DNA of 52,550 nucleotides from Gemmatimonadota bacterium (GTDB lineage: Bacteria; Gemmatimonadota; Gemmatimonadetes; Longimicrobiales; Gaopeijiaceae). A program made the position numbers and the translations under genes. Of this stretch, positions 34,020 through 43,085 are shown in pieces. The DNA is taken from positions 1-52,550 of the forward strand of contig JAJDXG010000053.1 in NCBI GenBank assembly GCA_022823365.1. Direction: 5' to 3'. Below the pieces are notes generated by a model. That model was not told the origin of the DNA and did not search any database. It saw nothing but the letters and a program-made list of their open reading frames with translations. The stretch's first letter is position 1. Every line of letters starts with the position of its first letter.

Positions 34020-36473
34020 ATGAATCCTCTCCCCGCCGCGCTCACCACGCTCGGACTGCTTCTCGTCCTTGCGGACCGACCCGTTGAGCCCGTGCCGGCC
34101 GCACCCATCGAGGCGGCGTCCGTTGCGGCTTCGGCGAGTACGGCCGCCGGCAATCCCGAGCACGCCGCGTCGCTCACCGGCGTCATCCGCATGTACTGCC
34201 AGGTGTGCCACAACGACGCCCTCCTGACCGGCAACATCTCCTTCCAGGCGTTCGAGGTGGAGTCGGCTCCGGAGATGGCGGAAATCGCGGAGCGGATGAT
34301 CCGGAAGCTGCGCGCCGGCATGATGCCGCCGCAGGGGTTTCCGCGGCCTGCCGGAGACACTCTCCAGGCCCTGGCCGCGGAACTCGAAGCCCGGGTGGAC
34401 GCGGCCTGGGAGCAGAACCCCAATCCCGGATTCCGCACCTTCCAGCGACTCAACCGCGCCGAGTTCGCCAGCGCCGTCGAGGACCTGCTCGGCCTCCAGG
34501 TCGACGTCGGTGAGTTCCTTCCCCTCGATACCCGCAGCGCCAACTTCGACAACATCGCGGACGTGCAGGCTCCCTCCGCCACCCTGATGGAGGGCTACCT
34601 CAGGGCCGCCAACTACATCAGCCGGGTGGCGGTGGGCGACCCCGACGCCGAACCCAACTCCATCCGCTACCGGCTGCCGCGCACCACCTCCCAGAAGGAC
34701 CGCGTGGAGGGTGCGCCCTTCGGCACCCGGGGCGGCGTATCGGTGATTCACAACTTCCCGGCGGACGGCAAATACGTCTTCCACATCCAGCCCTATCCGG
34801 CGGTGGAGGGCGAGGTCTTCGGGCGCACCTTCGGCAACGAGCAGATGGAAGTGTCCATCGACGGCCAGCGGGTGGCGCTGGTGACCATCGACCGCTGGAT
34901 GTCGGAGTCGGAGCCGACCGGGCTGAACGTCCTCACCGATTCCATCTACGTGCGCGCGGGTCCGCGCCGCGTGACCGCCGCGTTCCTGAAGCGGTTCGAG
35001 GGCGAACTGGACGACCTCATCCGCCCCATCGACCACACCCTGGCGGACGGTCAGATCGGCATCGGCTACGGCGTTACGACCATGCCGCACCTGCAGCGGC
35101 TCTCCGTCCTGGGCCCATACGAGGTCACCGGCGTGTCCGACACGCCCACACGGCAGCTCATCTTCTCCTGCCGCCCGACCTCGCCCGAGGAAGCTCGTCC
35201 CTGCGCGCGTGACATCGTTTCCCGCCTCGCCGCCAAGGCCTACCGGCGCCCGGTCGACGATTTCGACGTGGAAGGGCTGATGGCCTTCTACGACCAGGGC
35301 GCGGATGAGCGCGGATTCGAGGGCGGTGTGCAGTTGGCGTTGCAGGCGATCCTCGCGAGCCCGCACTTCCTCTTCCGCATGGAGCGCGCCCCCGGCGCCA
35401 CCGTGGGCACCCCCTACACGATCACCGACGCCGACCTGGCTTCGCGTCTCTCCTTCTTCCTCTGGGGCGCCCCGCCCGACCAGCAGCTCATCGACGCCGC
35501 TTCCCGGGGCGAACTCTCCGACGGGAACGGGTTGATGCGGCAGGCGCGGCGCATGCTCGGCGACGCGCGGGCCGCGGAAGGGCTCGCCCGGCGCTTCGGC
35601 GCCCAGTGGCTCAGGCTTCAGGATCTCGAGAAGATCGATCCGGACGCGCTCACGTATCCGTATTTCGACGGCACCCTCGCGGACGCGATGCACCGCGAGA
35701 CAGAGCTGCTGTTCGCCAACATGGCCATCGAGGATCGGCCGGTCCGCGAGCTGCTGACTGCCGATTACACCTTCGTCAACGAGCGGCTGGCGCGTCATTA
35801 CGGCATCCCCGGCGTGACCGGGCCGGAGTTCCGCAGAGTGCAGTACCCCGACGAGAACCGGCGCGGCATCCTCGGCCACGGCAGCGTGCTGACCATGACC
35901 TCGCACGCCGACCGCACCTCACCGGTGCTGCGGGGCAAGTGGGTGCTGGAGGTCCTGCTGGGAACTCCGCCGCCACCGCCGCCACCGGACGTGCCCGCCT
36001 TCGAGGAGACCGAGGGCGCGGACGACGGCCGTTTCCTCACTGTGCGCGAGCGCATGGAGATCCACCGCGCGAATCCGGTGTGCATGTCGTGCCACCAGCT
36101 GATCGACCCGGTGGGACTGGCGCTCGAGAACTTCGACGTGACCGGCGCCTGGCGGATCCGTGACGAGGGGAACCCCGTGGATCCGGCCGGAGAACTCTAC
36201 GACGGCACGTCGCTTACGGGACCGGCCGACCTTCGCAACGCGCTCCTGAAGCGCCCGGAGGTCTTCTACCGCATCTTCACCGAAAACCTGATGGCGTACG
36301 GCCTCGGCCGGCGCGTCGAGTACTACGACATGCCGACCGTGCGCAAGATCGTGGCGGCGGCGGCGGACAACGACTACAGGTTCTCCTCGTTCGTCCTGGG
36401 CGTCGTGGAGAGCCCGGCCTTCCGCTCGTCGCTGGTGGCGCCTGAGGCCGTCGCCACCCCGGCCGGAAACTGA
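34020..36473 (+). CDS. DUF1592 multidomain protein (DUF1587/1595/1592/1588/1585) with two c-type heme motifs
   Basis: 817 residues from ATG 34020 (MNPLPAALTTLGLLLVLAD, signal-like; GAGG upstream). It begins with a cytochrome-type segment containing CQVCH (Cys60, Cys63, His64) and RKLRAGMMPPQGFPRP. Then RLNRAEFASAVEDLLGL marks DUF1587, ARDIVSRLAAKAYRRP marks DUF1595, and the LASRLSFFLWGAPPDQQ and NERLARHYGIPG segments mark DUF1592. RRGILGHGSVLTMTSHADRT with PVLRGKWVLE marks DUF1588, and a second heme motif, CMSCH (688-692), precedes DUF1585 (ENLMAYGLGRRVEYYD). The family is frequent in Planctomycetes, Acidobacteria and Gemmatimonadota with unknown function. It is the first gene of the DUF1592-DUF1552-ankyrin cluster and is probably periplasmic. 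Confidence 0.88.
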   Translation: MNPLPAALTTLGLLLVLADRPVEPVPAAPIEAASVAASASTAAGNPEHAASLTGVIRMYCQVCHNDALLTGNISFQAFEVESAPEMAEIAERMIRKLRAGMMPPQGFPRPAGDTLQALAAELEARVDAAWEQNPNPGFRTFQRLNRAEFASAVEDLLGLQVDVGEFLPLDTRSANFDNIADVQAPSATLMEGYLRAANYISRVAVGDPDAEPNSIRYRLPRTTSQKDRVEGAPFGTRGGVSVIHNFPADGKYVFHIQPYPAVEGEVFGRTFGNEQMEVSIDGQRVALVTIDRWMSESEPTGLNVLTDSIYVRAGPRRVTAAFLKRFEGELDDLIRPIDHTLADGQIGIGYGVTTMPHLQRLSVLGPYEVTGVSDTPTRQLIFSCRPTSPEEARPCARDIVSRLAAKAYRRPVDDFDVEGLMAFYDQGADERGFEGGVQLALQAILASPHFLFRMERAPGATVGTPYTITDADLASRLSFFLWGAPPDQQLIDAASRGELSDGNGLMRQARRMLGDARAAEGLARRFGAQWLRLQDLEKIDPDALTYPYFDGTLADAMHRETELLFANMAIEDRPVRELLTADYTFVNERLARHYGIPGVTGPEFRRVQYPDENRRGILGHGSVLTMTSHADRTSPVLRGKWVLEVLLGTPPPPPPPDVPAFEETEGADDGRFLTVRERMEIHRANPVCMSCHQLIDPVGLALENFDVTGAWRIRDEGNPVDPAGELYDGTSLTGPADLRNALLKRPEVFYRIFTENLMAYGLGRRVEYYDMPTVRKIVAAAADNDYRFSSFVLGVVESPAFRSSLVAPEAVATPAGN

Positions 36474-36515
36474 GCCTGCAGGACGTGAAGTCCCTTGAGC
36501 AAATCGATTACGCGA

Positions 36516-36534
36516 GCACCGCATGAGCCGGTGC
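36516..36534. promoter_or_regulatory. Small hairpin between the DUF1592 and DUF1552 genes
   Basis: GCACCG, 7-nt loop, CGGTGC in the 96-bp gap. Without a T-run it is more likely an mRNA-processing or expression-tuning structure than a terminator, if anything. Confidence 0.3.
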
Positions 36535-36569
36535 CATTGCAGAGTTGTACTTCGAACGGAGTCTGAACG

Positions 36570-37958
36570 ATGAATTTCATCACCGGAAAGAGCATCTCCA
36601 GGCGCACGATGTTGCGGAGCATGAGCGGCGTCATCGGGTTGCCGCTGCTCGACGCCATGGTTCCCGCGGGAAGATTGTGGTCGGCGACCGCCGCGGGACG
36701 GGCCGCCAACGACACCCGGCTCGTCTTCATCGAACAGGTGCACGGCGCGGCCGGGTGCAACGAGTGGGGTGCTTCCCAGAACCTCTGGGCGCCCGCCGCC
36801 GAGGGTAAGGACTTCGACCTTTCCCCCACCAGCCTCCGGTCGCTCGAGCCCTTCCGGAAGTACCTCACGATCGTGACCAACACCGACTCGCGCATGGCGG
36901 ATGCTTTCTCGCCCGAGGAGATCGGCGGCGACCATTTCCGCACCACGGCGGTGTTCCTCACTCAGGCGCACCCGAAGCAGACCCAGGGCTCCGACCTGCA
37001 TATCGGCACCTCCATGGACCAGCTCTTCGTCCAGCGCTACGGCCAGGAGACCCCGATTCCGTCGATCCAGCTCACGATCGAGAACGTCGACCAGGCGGGC
37101 GGCTGCGCGTACGGCTACGCCTGCGCCTACACGGATACCGTCAGCTGGGCGTCGCCCAGCGAGCCGCTGCCGATGATCCGCGATCCGCGCGCGGTCTTCC
37201 AGCAGCTCTTCGGAGCCGGCGGAACTCCGGAGCAGAGGGCCCAGCGCCTGCGCACCGACCGCAGCATCCTCGACTGGATGCTGGACGAGATCACCAGCCT
37301 GAAGCGGGAACTGGGACCGGCCGACCAGCAGCGCGTCTCCCGCTACATCGACAACATCCGCGACCTCGAACAGCGCATCACCCGCATCGAGATGCAGAAC
37401 ACGAGCGGAGAGGAGCGGGAGATCCCAGAGGCCCCCGTGGGCGTGCCGGATGATTTCCGCGAACACATGGAAGTGATGTTCGACCTACAGTTGCTCGCCT
37501 TCGCCTCCGACACCACGCGGGTCTTCTCGTTCAAGCTGGGCCGCGACGCGTCGCCGAGGATCTATCCGGAGAGCGGTTCCTCGACACCCTTCCACGCGGG
37601 CAGCCACCACGGTGGACGTGAAGAGCGGATTCTCGATTTTGCCCTGATCAACACCTATCACGTCGGCATGCTTCCGTACTTCCTGGAGAAGCTGCAGGCG
37701 ACCAACGACGGGGACGCGACCCTGCTCGACAAGACGATGATCATGTACGGATCGGCGATGGCCGACCCCAACATCCACAACCATGCCCGCTGCCCGCTCT
37801 TCATGGTCGGCGGCATGAACGGACTGCTGGAAGGCGAGCAGCACGTGGTCGCGCCTCCGGGCACCCCGATGGCGAACGTCATGCTCGACCTGCTGCATCG
37901 GCTCGGCCTGAACGAGCTCGAGTCGTTCGGCAACAGCACCGGCACCTTTGCCGTGTAG
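36570..37958 (+). CDS. DUF1552 domain-containing exported protein
   Basis: 462 residues, preceded by GGAG 9 nt upstream. The N-terminus ITGKSISRRTMLRSMSGVIG is twin-arginine-like (SRRTMLR), which suggests Tat export. DUF1552 blocks are visible: GLPLLDAMVPAG, GGDHFRTTAVFLTQAHPKQT, TSMDQLFVQRYG, SIQLTIENVDQAGGC, SWASPSEPLPMIRDPRAVF, and LAFASDTTRVFSFKLGRDA. Later comes FHAGSHHGGREERILDFALI. A His-rich run (AGSHHGG) and MIMYGSAMADPNIHNHARCP look like a metal site of the alkaline-phosphatase/sulfatase-like fold. DUF1552 genes sit next to DUF1592 genes in many genomes; the pair has no proven function. It follows its partner by 96 bp. Confidence 0.88.
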   Translation: MNFITGKSISRRTMLRSMSGVIGLPLLDAMVPAGRLWSATAAGRAANDTRLVFIEQVHGAAGCNEWGASQNLWAPAAEGKDFDLSPTSLRSLEPFRKYLTIVTNTDSRMADAFSPEEIGGDHFRTTAVFLTQAHPKQTQGSDLHIGTSMDQLFVQRYGQETPIPSIQLTIENVDQAGGCAYGYACAYTDTVSWASPSEPLPMIRDPRAVFQQLFGAGGTPEQRAQRLRTDRSILDWMLDEITSLKRELGPADQQRVSRYIDNIRDLEQRITRIEMQNTSGEEREIPEAPVGVPDDFREHMEVMFDLQLLAFASDTTRVFSFKLGRDASPRIYPESGSSTPFHAGSHHGGREERILDFALINTYHVGMLPYFLEKLQATNDGDATLLDKTMIMYGSAMADPNIHNHARCPLFMVGGMNGLLEGEQHVVAPPGTPMANVMLDLLHRLGLNELESFGNSTGTFAV

Positions 37959-37980
37959 GCACGCTGCGAGGAGTGGGACA

Positions 37981-39756
37981 ATGGTGACAGGAAAGCGAAC
38001 TATCGCACCCTGGTTGAAGCGCACGCTGGCGGTCAGCGCCCTGGTGCTGGTCGCGGCCACACCCGACGAGTCTCCGGTCGCCGATGCGGCGCAGCGGGGC
38101 GAGGCGGAGGAGATTCGCAATCTGCTCCGGCAGGGAGCGGATCCCAGCGCGGCGCAGCCCGACGGCATGACGGCGCTGCACTGGTCGGCGCTGAACGACC
38201 AGCTCGAGATCGTCGAGACGCTGATCTTCGCGGGCGCCACCCTGCAGCCGGCTACCCGCGTGGGCGGCTACACGCCTCTCCACCTGGCGAGCCGGGCCGG
38301 CAACGCCGAGGTAGTCGCGGCGCTGCTCGGCGCCGGCGCCAATCCGGACATTCTGACCGGAACCGGTGCCGCGTCCCTGCACTTCGCCGCCGAGGCCGAC
38401 GCCCTCGAGGTGGTGAATGCGCTGGTCGGGCACGGTGCCGACGTGAACGTCCGCGACGGCTACTCCAGCCGCACGCCCGCGATGTTCGCGGCAGCGCGCA
38501 ATTCCGCGGGGGCGCTCGAGGCGCTTCTCGACGCCGGTGCCGACCCCGACCTGGTCAGCGATACCCGCGACTTCTCCGAGATCGAGGCCGCGGACCGGGA
38601 AGAGCGGACCCGCCGGCAGCGCATCCGCGAAGCGGAAAAGGACCCGGAGCCCGAGGAGGAGCCGGGTGCCCAGCGTCCCGGCCAGGGGCGCGGTGGTTTT
38701 CCGGGTGCCGGTGCCGGTCAGGGGAACGAACCGGAGATTCCGCCGGACGGCCCCAAGGTACTCTCGTCCATCGAGCAGATCGGCATTCAGGGAGGATTCT
38801 CCCCGCTGCACTACGCGGTCCGCAACGGGCACGCCGAGGCGATGCGGGTGCTGGTTGACGGCGGGGCCGACATCAACCTGCCGAGCGCGGATCAGTCGTC
38901 GCCCCTGTTGCTCGCGACCATCAACGGCAACTACGACCTCGCGAGGACGCTGCTGGAGGCCGGGGCCGACCCGAACCTTCTGAGCGATGACGGCGCGGGG
39001 CCCCTGTTCGCCGCGCTCAACATCGAGTGGTCGCTGCGCACCTGGTATCCCCAGCCGCAGGCCTTCCGCCAGCAGGAAACCGACTATCTCGAGCTCATGC
39101 AGTTGCTGCTCGACGCGGGAGCCGACCCTAACGCGCGCACCACCACCCACATCTGGTACGCCGCCTACAACGCGGGTCGCATGGGCGTGGACTTCGCGGG
39201 CGCGACCCCGTTCTGGCGGGCCGCCTACGCCGCCGACGTGCAGGCCATGAGGCTGCTGCTCGACAACGGGGCCGACCCCAACATCTGGACGTACAACCTG
39301 ATCAACCCCAGGCGCTTCTTCTTCCAGCGCCCCGGCGAACCGGAAGAAGATCCCTCCGGGCTCGAGCCGGTGCCGCACGGGGGACTTGGCGTCCATCCGC
39401 TGCACGCCGCCTCGGGCGTCGGCTTCGGCACCTCACGTGTCGCGCAGACGCACCGGCACGTGCCCGATGGCTGGCTGCCGGCGGTGCGCTTTCTGGTCGA
39501 CGAGGTCGGCATCGATCCCAACATCCGCGACAAGGACGGGTTCGCGCCCATCCACCACGCGGCCGCCCGGGGCGACAACGAGACCATCCTGTTCCTGGTG
39601 GAGCGGGGCGCCGATGTGACCTTGCTCAGCCGGCGCGGACACACCGTCGCCGACATGGCGAACAGCCCGGAGCAGCGGGCGCAGCCGCATCCTCCGACCG
39701 TCGCCATGCTGGAGAAGCTGGGATCGAAGAACAACCACAACTGCAGATCCTGCTGA
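37981..39756 (+). CDS. Exported ankyrin-repeat protein
   Basis: 591 residues from ATG 37981 with GAGGAG 7 nt upstream. An N-terminal signal (IAPWLKRTLAVSALVLVAA) precedes at least nine ankyrin-type repeats, for example DGMTALHWSALNDQLEIVET, GGYTPLHLASRAGNAEVVAA, FSPLHYAVRNGHAEAMRVL and FAPIHHAAARGDNETILFLV. A charged, Gly/Glu/Pro-rich insert (about 205-260) divides two repeat blocks, and the protein ends in NNHNCRSC with two Cys near the terminus. Ankyrin solenoids bind proteins. Its 22-bp spacing after the DUF1552 gene, and exported location, suggest a scaffold for the DUF1592/DUF1552 proteins. A rho-independent terminator follows. Confidence 0.85.
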   Translation: MVTGKRTIAPWLKRTLAVSALVLVAATPDESPVADAAQRGEAEEIRNLLRQGADPSAAQPDGMTALHWSALNDQLEIVETLIFAGATLQPATRVGGYTPLHLASRAGNAEVVAALLGAGANPDILTGTGAASLHFAAEADALEVVNALVGHGADVNVRDGYSSRTPAMFAAARNSAGALEALLDAGADPDLVSDTRDFSEIEAADREERTRRQRIREAEKDPEPEEEPGAQRPGQGRGGFPGAGAGQGNEPEIPPDGPKVLSSIEQIGIQGGFSPLHYAVRNGHAEAMRVLVDGGADINLPSADQSSPLLLATINGNYDLARTLLEAGADPNLLSDDGAGPLFAALNIEWSLRTWYPQPQAFRQQETDYLELMQLLLDAGADPNARTTTHIWYAAYNAGRMGVDFAGATPFWRAAYAADVQAMRLLLDNGADPNIWTYNLINPRRFFFQRPGEPEEDPSGLEPVPHGGLGVHPLHAASGVGFGTSRVAQTHRHVPDGWLPAVRFLVDEVGIDPNIRDKDGFAPIHHAAARGDNETILFLVERGADVTLLSRRGHTVADMANSPEQRAQPHPPTVAMLEKLGSKNNHNCRSC

Positions 39757-39785
39757 AGCACGGAATCTCTTTCCGCCAGGTGCCG

Positions 39786-39811
39786 AACCCCTCGTACTTG
39801 TGCGAGGGGTT
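39786..39811 (+). terminator. Rho-independent-like terminator after the ankyrin gene
   Basis: AACCCCTCG, 8-nt loop, CGAGGGGTT: a perfect 9-bp stem followed by TGGTTTGG. It begins 30 bp after the ankyrin stop and closes the DUF1592-DUF1552-ankyrin unit. Confidence 0.75.
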
Positions 39812-39867
39812 TGGTTTGGCCAACTGAACCCGAGGACGTCGGCGAGCGTCCGGCTACGGAGCATGGA

Positions 39868-40383
39868 ATGAAGCGTTACGCGTTGATGGCGATGTTGCTG
39901 GGGCTGATCGGCCTCCCGGTGGAAGGCACCGCCCAGGACACGGTGTGGAACCGTTACACCCTCGAGGACCTGGGTGGCGTCTTCGTGAGCGCGCAGACGG
40001 GCGCCGCATGCGCCGGCGCCGGGGTCACCGACGAGTCGGTGCGGGTCCAGGCCGAGGCGACGCTTGCGGCCGCGGAGGTGGAGCTGCTGACCCAGGGCGA
40101 GATGCTTCGCAACCCCGGCCTTCCCGAGCTGCGCATCATCCTTGAGTGCACGCCCGGCGACGGCGTGGCAGTGACGGGCGCGCTGGCGTATTCGGTGGCG
40201 GTGCGCGTGCACCAGTCGACCCAGATGACGCGCGACAACCAGATCACGCTGTCGGAGGCCGTCACATGGTTCGCCACCGGGCTGGGGGTCGCCGCGATCG
40301 TCGATGCCCAGGCCGCTCTCGAAGCCGCGGTCACGGCCAAGGTGGAGGAGTTCGCGACAGCCTACACGGAGACCAACGGCTGA
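39868..40383 (+). CDS. Secreted protein of unknown function
   Basis: 171 residues from ATG 39868 (GGAG about 7 nt upstream). The signal peptide MKRYALMAMLLGLIGLPVEG ends near TAQ. The mature part has two Cys (GAACAG and ILECTP) that could form a disulfide, alternating strands (VEVELLTQGEMLRNPGLPEL) and C-terminal helices (EAALEAAVTAKVEEFATAY-like). No family is recognised. It is separated from the ankyrin gene by a terminator, so it should have its own promoter; none is clear in the 50 bp upstream. It converges with queG. Confidence 0.65.
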   Translation: MKRYALMAMLLGLIGLPVEGTAQDTVWNRYTLEDLGGVFVSAQTGAACAGAGVTDESVRVQAEATLAAAEVELLTQGEMLRNPGLPELRIILECTPGDGVAVTGALAYSVAVRVHQSTQMTRDNQITLSEAVTWFATGLGVAAIVDAQAALEAAVTAKVEEFATAYTETNG

Positions 40384-40414
40384 GCTGACGCCGCTTCAGG
40401 TTGAGCGGCCACCG

Positions 40415-40451
40415 GCCGCACACGCACGCGCAACACAAGTCGGTGTGCGGC
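40415..40451. terminator. Long-loop inverted repeat between convergent genes
   Basis: GCCGCACAC (40415-40423) and GTGTGCGGC (40443-40451) form a perfect 9-bp stem with a 19-nt loop between the stops of the secreted protein and queG. No clear T-run on either side, so a bidirectional terminator is possible but unproven. Confidence 0.4.
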
Positions 40452-40476
40452 GGACGCCACCCGGTTGCCCGCAATC

Positions 40477-41643
40477 CTATCTCAGCGCCCGAGCAATCTC
40501 CTCGCGCACCCAGGCGTCGTCCTCCACCTTCATGCGCGCCCGCAGCGCGGCTGAGGCGTCGGTCGACTTCGCCATCCGCCCGAGCCCCCACGCGGCGTGG
40601 CCTCGCACCAGCGGGGCCCTGTCCTGAAGCGCCCGGCCGAGCACCGCGACCGCATCCTCGCCTCCCTGGTTCCCGAGCCCGACGCAGACGTTGCGCAGCA
40701 GGCCGTCGCGCCGGGCCCGCTTGACAGGAGAGCCGCGGAAGGCGCGCGAGAACGCCACGTCGTCCATGGCGAGCAGACGCTCGGCCAGTTCCACCAGCAG
40801 GAGACCGTCCAACTCGGGCCGAGCCCGGTACGCAGGCTCGGCAGCGGACGTCTGGAACTTGACGTTCCAGGGACACACTTCCTGGCAGATGTCGCAGCCG
40901 TAGATGCGGTTGCCGACCGGCGCCCTCAGCTCGCGCGGAATCGGCCCCCGGTGCTCGATGGTCAGGTAGGAGATGCACCGCCGGGCGTCCATGACCGGCG
41001 CCCCCCGCGCATCGCGTCCCAGCAGGGCGCCGGTGGGGCAGGCGTCGAGACAGCTCCGGCAGGTCCCGCAGCGATCCTCGGTGAAAGGCTCGTCCTCCGG
41101 CAGCTCGAGGTCGAGGAGCAGGATTCCCAGGAAGAAATACGAGCCGCGTCCCGGGTCGATCAGCATCGTGTTCTTCCCCAGCCATCCCAGTCCCGCGCGC
41201 ATCGCCAACTCGCGCTCCAGGATCGGGCCCGTATCCACATAGGCGCGCCCGGAGACACGGCGTCCGACGTCTTCCCCGATCTCCGCGAGCAGCTTCACCA
41301 GGCGCCGTTTCATGACGTCGTGGTAGTCGTCCCCGCGCGCGTAGCGGGCGATCACCGCGCGCCTCCCGTCCTCCGCGAGCCCGGGGGGATCGGGCTGGTA
41401 GTAGTTATGGGTCACGAGCACGACCGAGCGCACGTCGGCCATGGTGAGGCGGAGGTCGCCCCTGCGCGCGATCGAGTCCTCGCGGGCGAGGTAGCCCATC
41501 TCGCCGTGGGCGCCCTCTTCGATCCAGCTCCGGTAGAACTCCATGTGCCCGCTGGCGTGCGGGGCTGTGAAGCGAACCCGGTCGAATCCCAGGGCGCGGG
41601 CGCGGGCGCGGATACGGTTGCGAAGCGCGGCGGCGGACTTCAC
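40477..41643 (-). CDS. queG: Epoxyqueuosine reductase
   Basis: 388 residues, GTG start overlapping the stop of the mazG-like gene by 4 nt. The cobalamin-dependent N-terminal region includes LGWLGKNTMLIDPGRGSYFF. Two 4Fe-4S clusters are set by CGTCRSCLDACPTGAL and CDICQEVCPW plus flanking Cys. The C-terminus (AVLGRALQDRAPLVRGHAAW onward) is HEAT-like, as in QueG. The enzyme does the last step of queuosine tRNA synthesis, reducing epoxyqueuosine to queuosine with cobalamin and iron-sulfur centres. It is translationally coupled to the upstream mazG-like gene. queE lies about 6 kb away on the other strand. Confidence 0.93.
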   Translation of the reverse strand: MKSAAALRNRIRARARALGFDRVRFTAPHASGHMEFYRSWIEEGAHGEMGYLAREDSIARRGDLRLTMADVRSVVLVTHNYYQPDPPGLAEDGRRAVIARYARGDDYHDVMKRRLVKLLAEIGEDVGRRVSGRAYVDTGPILERELAMRAGLGWLGKNTMLIDPGRGSYFFLGILLLDLELPEDEPFTEDRCGTCRSCLDACPTGALLGRDARGAPVMDARRCISYLTIEHRGPIPRELRAPVGNRIYGCDICQEVCPWNVKFQTSAAEPAYRARPELDGLLLVELAERLLAMDDVAFSRAFRGSPVKRARRDGLLRNVCVGLGNQGGEDAVAVLGRALQDRAPLVRGHAAWGLGRMAKSTDASAALRARMKVEDDAWVREEIARALR

Positions 41644-41966
41644 GCTTGCGGGGTCGCGGGCGTCCAGCGATCCGCGTCGCGCTTCTCGTACTTCTCGAGA
41701 ACCCGCTCCAGGGCATCGTCGAGATCGATTCCCCGCTCGTTGGAGAGCGCGATCAGAACAAAGAGGATGTCGCCGATCTCGAGTGCGAGGTCCCTCTCGG
41801 CTTCGTCGGCCCGCTTGAGTTTGGAGCCGAAGCGGTGATTGAGCTCGCGCGAAAGTTCACCGACCTCCTCGACCAGGCGCGCGAGGTTGACGAGCGGAGG
41901 CCAGTAGCCCTCCTCGAAGCGCGAGATCCAGTCGTCGACCCGCGCCTGGGCTTCCTTCAGGTCCAT
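41640..41966 (-). CDS. MazG-like nucleotide pyrophosphohydrolase
   Basis: 108 residues. The four-helix MazG fold is marked by NLARLVEEVGELSRELNHRFG (EExxE), then AERDLALEIGDILFVLIALSNERGID (ExxD), giving the magnesium-binding acidic residues of all-alpha NTP pyrophosphatases. Such proteins hydrolyse non-canonical or stress-signalling nucleoside triphosphates to monophosphate and pyrophosphate. It is the single-domain short type, about half of E. coli MazG. It starts 24 nt after the antitoxin gene and its stop overlaps queG, so all three may be on one transcript, although only the mazG-queG pair is tightly coupled. Confidence 0.88.
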   Translation of the reverse strand: MDLKEAQARVDDWISRFEEGYWPPLVNLARLVEEVGELSRELNHRFGSKLKRADEAERDLALEIGDILFVLIALSNERGIDLDDALERVLEKYEKRDADRWTPATPQA

Positions 41967-41990
41967 CTTCCGCAGGAGCGCAACTTGAAC

Positions 41991-43067
41991 CTAAGCGGCA
42001 TTCTTCTTGAGGTGATTGAGGCGATTCCAGGGGATCAGCCTCTCGTGCTGCAGGCGCCCGACTACGATGCCCGGAGCTATTCCCTGATCCTGCGCGAATT
42101 CCCGGATGCTGCCGGCATCGAAGGCGCCATCCGCTACGAACCGCCGCCAGTGCTGGCGAGGCAGAAGAAAGTTGGTTGCCCAAACGTTCGCCTGTGCTTC
42201 GACATCGTCGCCATCTGGATTCAGATCGTCGATAAAGATCTCCCGCCTGCTGTGAAGGAGCAGGTGAGCCGCTTCGTGAAAGAAGCTGAACCACAGATGA
42301 TCATCGGATCTGTGACGCCCTGTAAGGGCGATTAGGGGTTTTCCCCGTCTGTACCACCAAGCGGCACCACTCAGGCGCACCTTGGGCAACGGGTCGACTA
42401 CCGCCAATGCAACGCCCGCCTCGCTGCAGAGCCGTCTCGCTTCCTCGATGGCATCCGGCATCGGGTCACGGGTCAAGCAGCGAATCTGGCGCAACGCCGA
42501 TCTGAAACGTGGCGCGTCGTAGCCGGCGCAGTTCTGCTTCTCTGCATCCATTTCGACAAGCCGGAGCCATGTCTTCAGTGAGGGCTCATCGCTCTCGAAG
42601 CTCGGTGAATGTCGATAGGCCGCCTGAGCCGCTCCGTATTTTGTGTCCCAGGCGTGCTTTGTAGCTACGCCGAAGAAGGACAGGAGTGTCTGCACCATTG
42701 CGCTCTCGGACGAGGGTGGATCCATTGCGCCCCGCTTCACGAGGTGCCCGGTAGGAAACGTGTTCGCCCAGGCTACCAGATCGCGGGTCTTCCTGGCGTC
42801 AGCCTCGCGCGCCTGAAACAACTGATAGTCCGCCTCGATGCCGAGCCAGATGGTTGCGTCCACTCCCAGCACCATCTCCAACTGCAGAGCCGTGCCTGGT
42901 TCGATCGGGGCCCTGCCGGCGATGAGTTCGCTGATGAGCTTGGGTGACCGACCACATCTTCTGGCAAGCTCAGCCTGGGAGATATCGTGCGTGGCAAGAT
43001 GCTCTTCGATCACCCAGCCGGGCGGTACCGCGTAGTCTGGGGAATACCTGTTTGCTGCCGCGGTCAT
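41991..43067 (-). CDS. higA: HigA-type antitoxin fused to an ImmA/IrrE metallopeptidase domain
   Basis: 358 residues. The N-terminal HTH_XRE-like domain (about 15-75) shows ISQAELARRCGRSPKLISEL and resembles HigA antitoxins. The C-terminal ImmA/IrrE (COG2856) domain has WFSFFHEAAHLLLHSRREIF (HExxH near residue 262) and a downstream Glu in VEAQANVWATNFLLP, the third zinc ligand. Such proteins bind the promoter and the toxin; the peptidase domain may cleave repressors, as ImmA and IrrE do. Spacing to the HigB-like gene upstream is 18 nt. Base composition is visibly lower in GC than flanking genes, consistent with horizontal transfer. Confidence 0.82.
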   Translation of the reverse strand: MTAAANRYSPDYAVPPGWVIEEHLATHDISQAELARRCGRSPKLISELIAGRAPIEPGTALQLEMVLGVDATIWLGIEADYQLFQAREADARKTRDLVAWANTFPTGHLVKRGAMDPPSSESAMVQTLLSFFGVATKHAWDTKYGAAQAAYRHSPSFESDEPSLKTWLRLVEMDAEKQNCAGYDAPRFRSALRQIRCLTRDPMPDAIEEARRLCSEAGVALAVVDPLPKVRLSGAAWWYRRGKPLIALTGRHRSDDHLWFSFFHEAAHLLLHSRREIFIDDLNPDGDDVEAQANVWATNFLLPRQHWRRFVADGAFDAGSIREFAQDQGIAPGIVVGRLQHERLIPWNRLNHLKKNAA

Positions 43068-43085
43068 GTCCCAACTCCGTCGTCT

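Noticed and set aside
31925..34582. A minus-strand open frame of 885 codons
   Set aside because: It runs antisense to the Tat epimerase-like gene and across the DsbB-like and DUF1592 genes; it is Arg/Ala/Gly-rich and a high-GC shadow frame.
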